Source: Candidatus Aldehydirespirator catecholifindens (GTDB lineage: Bacteria > Actinomycetota > Acidimicrobiia > Acidimicrobiales > Aldehydirespiratoraceae). Taken from it: a stretch of 36,208 bases of DNA. Positions 33,594 through 36,208 of this stretch are shown piece after piece (within the stretch, counting starts at the first letter, position 1; each line of letters starts with the position of its first letter). Below the pieces are notes generated by a model. The model did no database searches and was not told the origin of the DNA. It worked only from the letters and a program-made list of their open reading frames with translations. The position numbers were made by a program, and so were the translations under genes. Location: positions 1-36,208 of the forward strand of contig JAPYNU010000088.1 in assembly GCA_028283245.1 (NCBI GenBank), read 5' to 3'.

Positions 33594-34850
33594 TCAGAGT
33601 TGTGGTTCGAGCCCCAGATAAGGCGGCTTGGTGGCGCAGAGTTGTTCAGCATCGGCTTTGACAGCGGCCACAGCGGTGTCGTCTGAACGATTGCGCAAAG
33701 CCCGCGAAATCAGTTCGGCGATGGTTTGCATGTCGTCTGTGTCCATGCCCTGGGTGGTGACTGCGGGAGTGCCGATACGCACACCAGAGGTCACGAACGG
33801 AGAGCGAGGATCATCAGGCACCGTGTTTTTGTTGAGGCTGATCCCGGCAGCATCCAAAACGGCTTGAGCTTCTTTGCCGGTCAGGTCGGGATCAAAAGTC
33901 TGCAAATCCAGCAGCAGCAAATGGTTATCGGTGCCGCCCGACACGAGCCGGAATCCGTGCTCTGCAAGAGCCGAGGCCAAAGCCCTTGCGTTTGACACGA
34001 TACGGGCCGCATAATCAGCGAACTCATCGGTGGCCGCCTCAGCGAACGCAGCTGCTTTGGCTGCTACAGCATTGTCAATCGGTCCGCCCTGCAAGCCTGG
34101 GAATATGGCCTTGTCGATCGCTTTGGCGTGTTCGGAGCGGCACAGGATGGCACCGCCACGGGGACCACGCAGGGTTTTATGAGTGGTGAAGGTCACCACA
34201 TCAGCAAAAGGCACAGGATTCGGGTGAGCCCCGCCAGCGATCAGCCCGGCTATATGCGCCGCATCAAACATCAGCAACGCTCCTGCCTCATCGGCGATCT
34301 CGCGTAGCGGTTCGGGCTGAATCAAGCGAGGGTATGCGGTGGCACCCGCAACGATCAGCTTGGGGCGATGCACCAAAGCGAGATCACGGAGCTGCTCCAG
34401 ATCGATTCGTTCGTCGCTGGGGGTGACTCCATAGGACACAAAGCGGTAGAGCAAGCCCGAGAAGTTGACCGGCGAACCATGGGTGAGATGACCTCCGTGG
34501 TCAAGGCTCATGCCCAGCACCGTGTCACCCGGCTCAAGCAGCGCCTGATAAACAGCCATGTTGGCGATAGCACCAGCGTGGGGTTGCACATTGGCGTGGT
34601 CGGCACCGAACAGAGCACATACTCGGTCGCGGGCTAGGTCCTCAATCTTATCGACCACCATGTTGCCGCCGTAGTAGCGGCGACCTGGATAACCCTCGCT
34701 GTATTTGTTGGTGAAAACCGATCCAGTGGCGGCCATCACCGCAGGGCTAGCGAAGTTCTCTGAGGCGATCAACTGAATGGTGGTGTTTTGGCGGTGTATC
34801 TCTTGACGGATCAGGTCAAATACGGCCTCATCGGCGGCGGGCCAAGGCAT
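33594..34850 (-). CDS. glyA: Serine hydroxymethyltransferase
   Basis: A PLP enzyme interconverting serine and glycine with one-carbon transfer to tetrahydrofolate. The 418-aa length is normal. Signatures: [35 protein letters not shown], and the PLP lysine in [20 protein letters not shown] lies 6 bases before the ATG at 34850. It follows tsaC and rpiB on the same strand with a 100-bp gap. Confidence 0.97.
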   Translation of the reverse strand: MPWPAADEAVFDLIRQEIHRQNTTIQLIASENFASPAVMAATGSVFTNKYSEGYPGRRYYGGNMVVDKIEDLARDRVCALFGADHANVQPHAGAIANMAVYQALLEPGDTVLGMSLDHGGHLTHGSPVNFSGLLYRFVSYGVTPSDERIDLEQLRDLALVHRPKLIVAGATAYPRLIQPEPLREIADEAGALLMFDAAHIAGLIAGGAHPNPVPFADVVTFTTHKTLRGPRGGAILCRSEHAKAIDKAIFPGLQGGPIDNAVAAKAAAFAEAATDEFADYAARIVSNARALASALAEHGFRLVSGGTDNHLLLLDLQTFDPDLTGKEAQAVLDAAGISLNKNTVPDDPRSPFVTSGVRIGTPAVTTQGMDTDDMQTIAELISRALRNRSDDTAVAAVKADAEQLCATKPPYLGLEPQL

Positions 34851-34861
34851 TTAGTTCCTCG

Positions 34862-34903
34862 TTTCTGTGGGAGAGCTCGTCTTTTCTGTGGGAGAGTTCG
34901 TCT
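34862..34903. repeat. 21-bp tandem repeat upstream of glyA
   Basis: A 21-bp unit beginning TTTCTGTGGGAGAG occurs at 34862-34882 and 34883-34903 with one mismatch, just upstream of the glyA ribosome-binding site. It could influence leader structure; nothing more is evident. Confidence 0.85.
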
Positions 34904-34950
34904 TGCAGGGAAGATACTTCACAATAACCGGGATAAAACAAGCAAAGTGG

Positions 34951-35394
34951 TCAGCTAGCGCTGTTGAGAGCATTGAGTTTGGCTACACGAGCTTCGTGGC
35001 GACCGCCTTCGAATGCTGCATCAAGCCAAGCGTCAAGCGCCTCATGTGCTACTTCGTCGCCAACTAGGCGCTCGCCGATGCACAGCACGTTTGCGTCGTT
35101 GTGAGCGCGAGCCAAACGAGCCGAGGTTACGTCATGGGCCACCGCTGCGCGTATCCCAGGAACTTTGTTGGCGGCCATAGCGATGCCGTTGCCACTACCA
35201 CAGACACACACACCTCGCTCGGCTTTACCCGAAGCCACGGCTTGGCCGACCGCAGCACCGAAGTCGGGATAGTCGACTCGCTCAGTGGAGTGCGTTCCGC
35301 AGTCGTCTACTTGATGGCCGCTGCGGCGCAGATGTTCCGCTAGGGACTGTTTGAGTTTGTAGCCAGCATGATCTGACCCAACAGCGATCCGCAC
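34951..35394 (-). CDS. rpiB: Ribose-5-phosphate isomerase B
   Basis: Interconverts ribose 5-phosphate and ribulose 5-phosphate. The 147-aa LacAB/RpiB protein begins MRIAVGSDHAGYKLK. It carries the active-site segment CVCGSGNGIAMAANKVPGIRAA, with a Cys in the E. coli-type catalytic position; the mycobacterial enzymes, as I recall, use a Glu downstream instead. ARAHNDANVLCIG follows. It starts 4 bases after the tsaC stop, so the pair is an operon. Confidence 0.95.
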   Translation of the reverse strand: MRIAVGSDHAGYKLKQSLAEHLRRSGHQVDDCGTHSTERVDYPDFGAAVGQAVASGKAERGVCVCGSGNGIAMAANKVPGIRAAVAHDVTSARLARAHNDANVLCIGERLVGDEVAHEALDAWLDAAFEGGRHEARVAKLNALNSAS

Positions 35395-35398
35395 AAGA

Positions 35399-36052
35399 TC
35401 ATCCTAAAGCGCCGTCGCTGCCTGTTTCACTCAATGCTTGGCGGATCTCTTTGAGACTTACCGGACCTTCACGAAGTATTTGTGGGTGGGGGCCGGTCAC
35501 ATCAACCACCGTTGATGAGGCGATGCCGCGCGGGCCGCCGTCAATCACAAGCTTCAGGCACCGCAGCAACTCTGCTACACCTTGAGCGGTTGTCGGGGTG
35601 GGGCCGCCATGCAAGTTGGCGCTGGTCACAGCCAAAGGCCGAGGCACAGCGATGGCCTGCATGATCTGATCGTCGGGTAGACGCACTCCGATTGTTGAAC
35701 CCTTGCCGAGATGCTCAGGCGCAGACGGTTGACGGGATGACACGATGGTCAGCGGGCCGGGCCAGAAACGCTCAGCCAACTGCTGGGCCGATCTGTTGAG
35801 CTTTACTAGCCGTGCCGCGTCGGCTAGATCGGCGACGATGACTGCGATGCTGCGCTCTGCGGGTCGTTGCTTCAGCTCAAACAGTTTTTCGACGGCTGCC
35901 TCGTCGGCTGCATCGGCAGCCAGTCCATAGACGGTGTCTGTAGGCACTCCAACCGGCTGACCTGACGCAAGCACGTTGAGAGCCGCCTCCACTGCTGTGG
36001 CGCGCGCGACGGGATCGGTAGCGTTCATCACTGTCGGCAGCATGTCTGTCAT
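35399..36052 (-). CDS. tsaC: Threonylcarbamoyl-AMP synthase (YrdC/Sua5 family)
   Basis: Makes threonylcarbamoyl-AMP for the t6A modification of tRNAs reading ANN codons. The 217-aa protein has the YrdC core: GQPVGVPTDTVYGLAADA, KQRPAERSIAVIV, FWPGPLTIV, IGVRLPDD, and PLAVTSANLHGG. It lacks the long Sua5 C-terminal domain. The start may be ATG 36052 or one of two in-frame ATGs 3 and 8 codons later; no clear Shine-Dalgarno decides. It leads the tsaC-rpiB-glyA run. Confidence 0.93.
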   Translation of the reverse strand: MTDMLPTVMNATDPVARATAVEAALNVLASGQPVGVPTDTVYGLAADAADEAAVEKLFELKQRPAERSIAVIVADLADAARLVKLNRSAQQLAERFWPGPLTIVSSRQPSAPEHLGKGSTIGVRLPDDQIMQAIAVPRPLAVTSANLHGGPTPTTAQGVAELLRCLKLVIDGGPRGIASSTVVDVTGPHPQILREGPVSLKEIRQALSETGSDGALG

Positions 36053-36096
36053 CCGGTCACAACCGTCCTAGCACGACCTTGTCAACTGTTCGCGCT

Positions 36097-36208
36097 CTAC
36101 GACCCTAAGCCAGAAGACTCCTGTGCATCTTGAGCATCGTCGGCGTTATCTCCATTATCTGTATCAGCAAGAGCATCATCGGTGCCCGGCGGCACAGCAT
36201 CTTCACCG
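36097..36208 (-). CDS. C-terminal end of an acidic-tailed protein (partial)
   Basis: An open frame enters from the right edge and ends at TAG (36099-36097). The last ~37 residues are rich in Asp, Ala, Asn and Gly (ALADTDNGDNADDAQDAQES...). It is probably the low-complexity tail of the gene upstream of tsaC. In many actinobacteria prfA and prmC precede tsaC, but this tail does not look like PrmC, so I do not name it. Chance open frame is possible at this length. Confidence 0.4.
   Translation of the reverse strand, partial: GEDAVPPGTDDALADTDNGDNADDAQDAQESSGLGS

Overview
The window looks like a chromosomal segment of an actinobacterium (Actinomycetota), plausibly of the class Acidimicrobiia. 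Evidence for this is the gene order rpoZ-coaBC-metK-priA-def-fmt, a PriA without helicase motifs, a long-form LeuA, a PAC2-family protein, a MurA carrying Asp at the fosfomycin cysteine position, and many apparently leaderless starts. The lineage below phylum level is inference. No rRNA, tRNA, CRISPR array, integrase or transposase was seen.

Layout. (1) 1-5.4 kb: a secreted coiled-coil M15 (VanY-type) peptidase, an ECHDC3-like crotonase, leuA, and a PAC2 protein. Between leuA and PAC2 lies a 423-bp leader that appears to hold a leucine attenuator: a promoter, an 11-codon leader peptide with four consecutive Leu codons (CUA CUG CUU CUC), and two hairpins. (2) 5.4-21.5 kb: a dense defence and DNA-repair island with no mobility genes. 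It holds a type III restriction-modification pair (mod-res), a divergent 1486-aa protein joining a sacsin/Hsp90-type GHKL ATPase to an SF2 helicase, a two-gene unit of a PaREP1/HEPN-like protein and an unrecognised beta-rich protein, an AbiEi/AbiEii type IV toxin-antitoxin pair, and an Mre11-like nuclease with a Rad50/YhaN-like SMC ATPase. A 26-codon mini-ORF created by a partial duplication lies between the last two. (3) 21.5-36.2 kb: housekeeping genes. These are hisG, a MoaB/Mog protein, fmt, def, priA, metK, coaBC, rpoZ and engB on the minus strand, a small plus-strand membrane protein, murA, a plus-strand MFS transporter, then glyA, rpiB and tsaC, and the C-terminal end of an acidic-tailed gene cut by the window edge.

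Two patterns cut across the window. First, seven gene starts are preceded by a TANNNT hexamer exactly six bases before the ATG/GTG, the arrangement expected of leaderless transcripts; the leuA leader peptide has a similar layout with eight bases. Second, most intergenic gaps carry short imperfect direct duplications (about 10-37 bp), several of which copy the stop-codon region of a neighbouring gene.

The best candidates for something new are the leuA attenuator with its leaderless leader peptide, the GHKL-helicase next to the type III RM genes, and the PaREP1 plus beta-protein pair.
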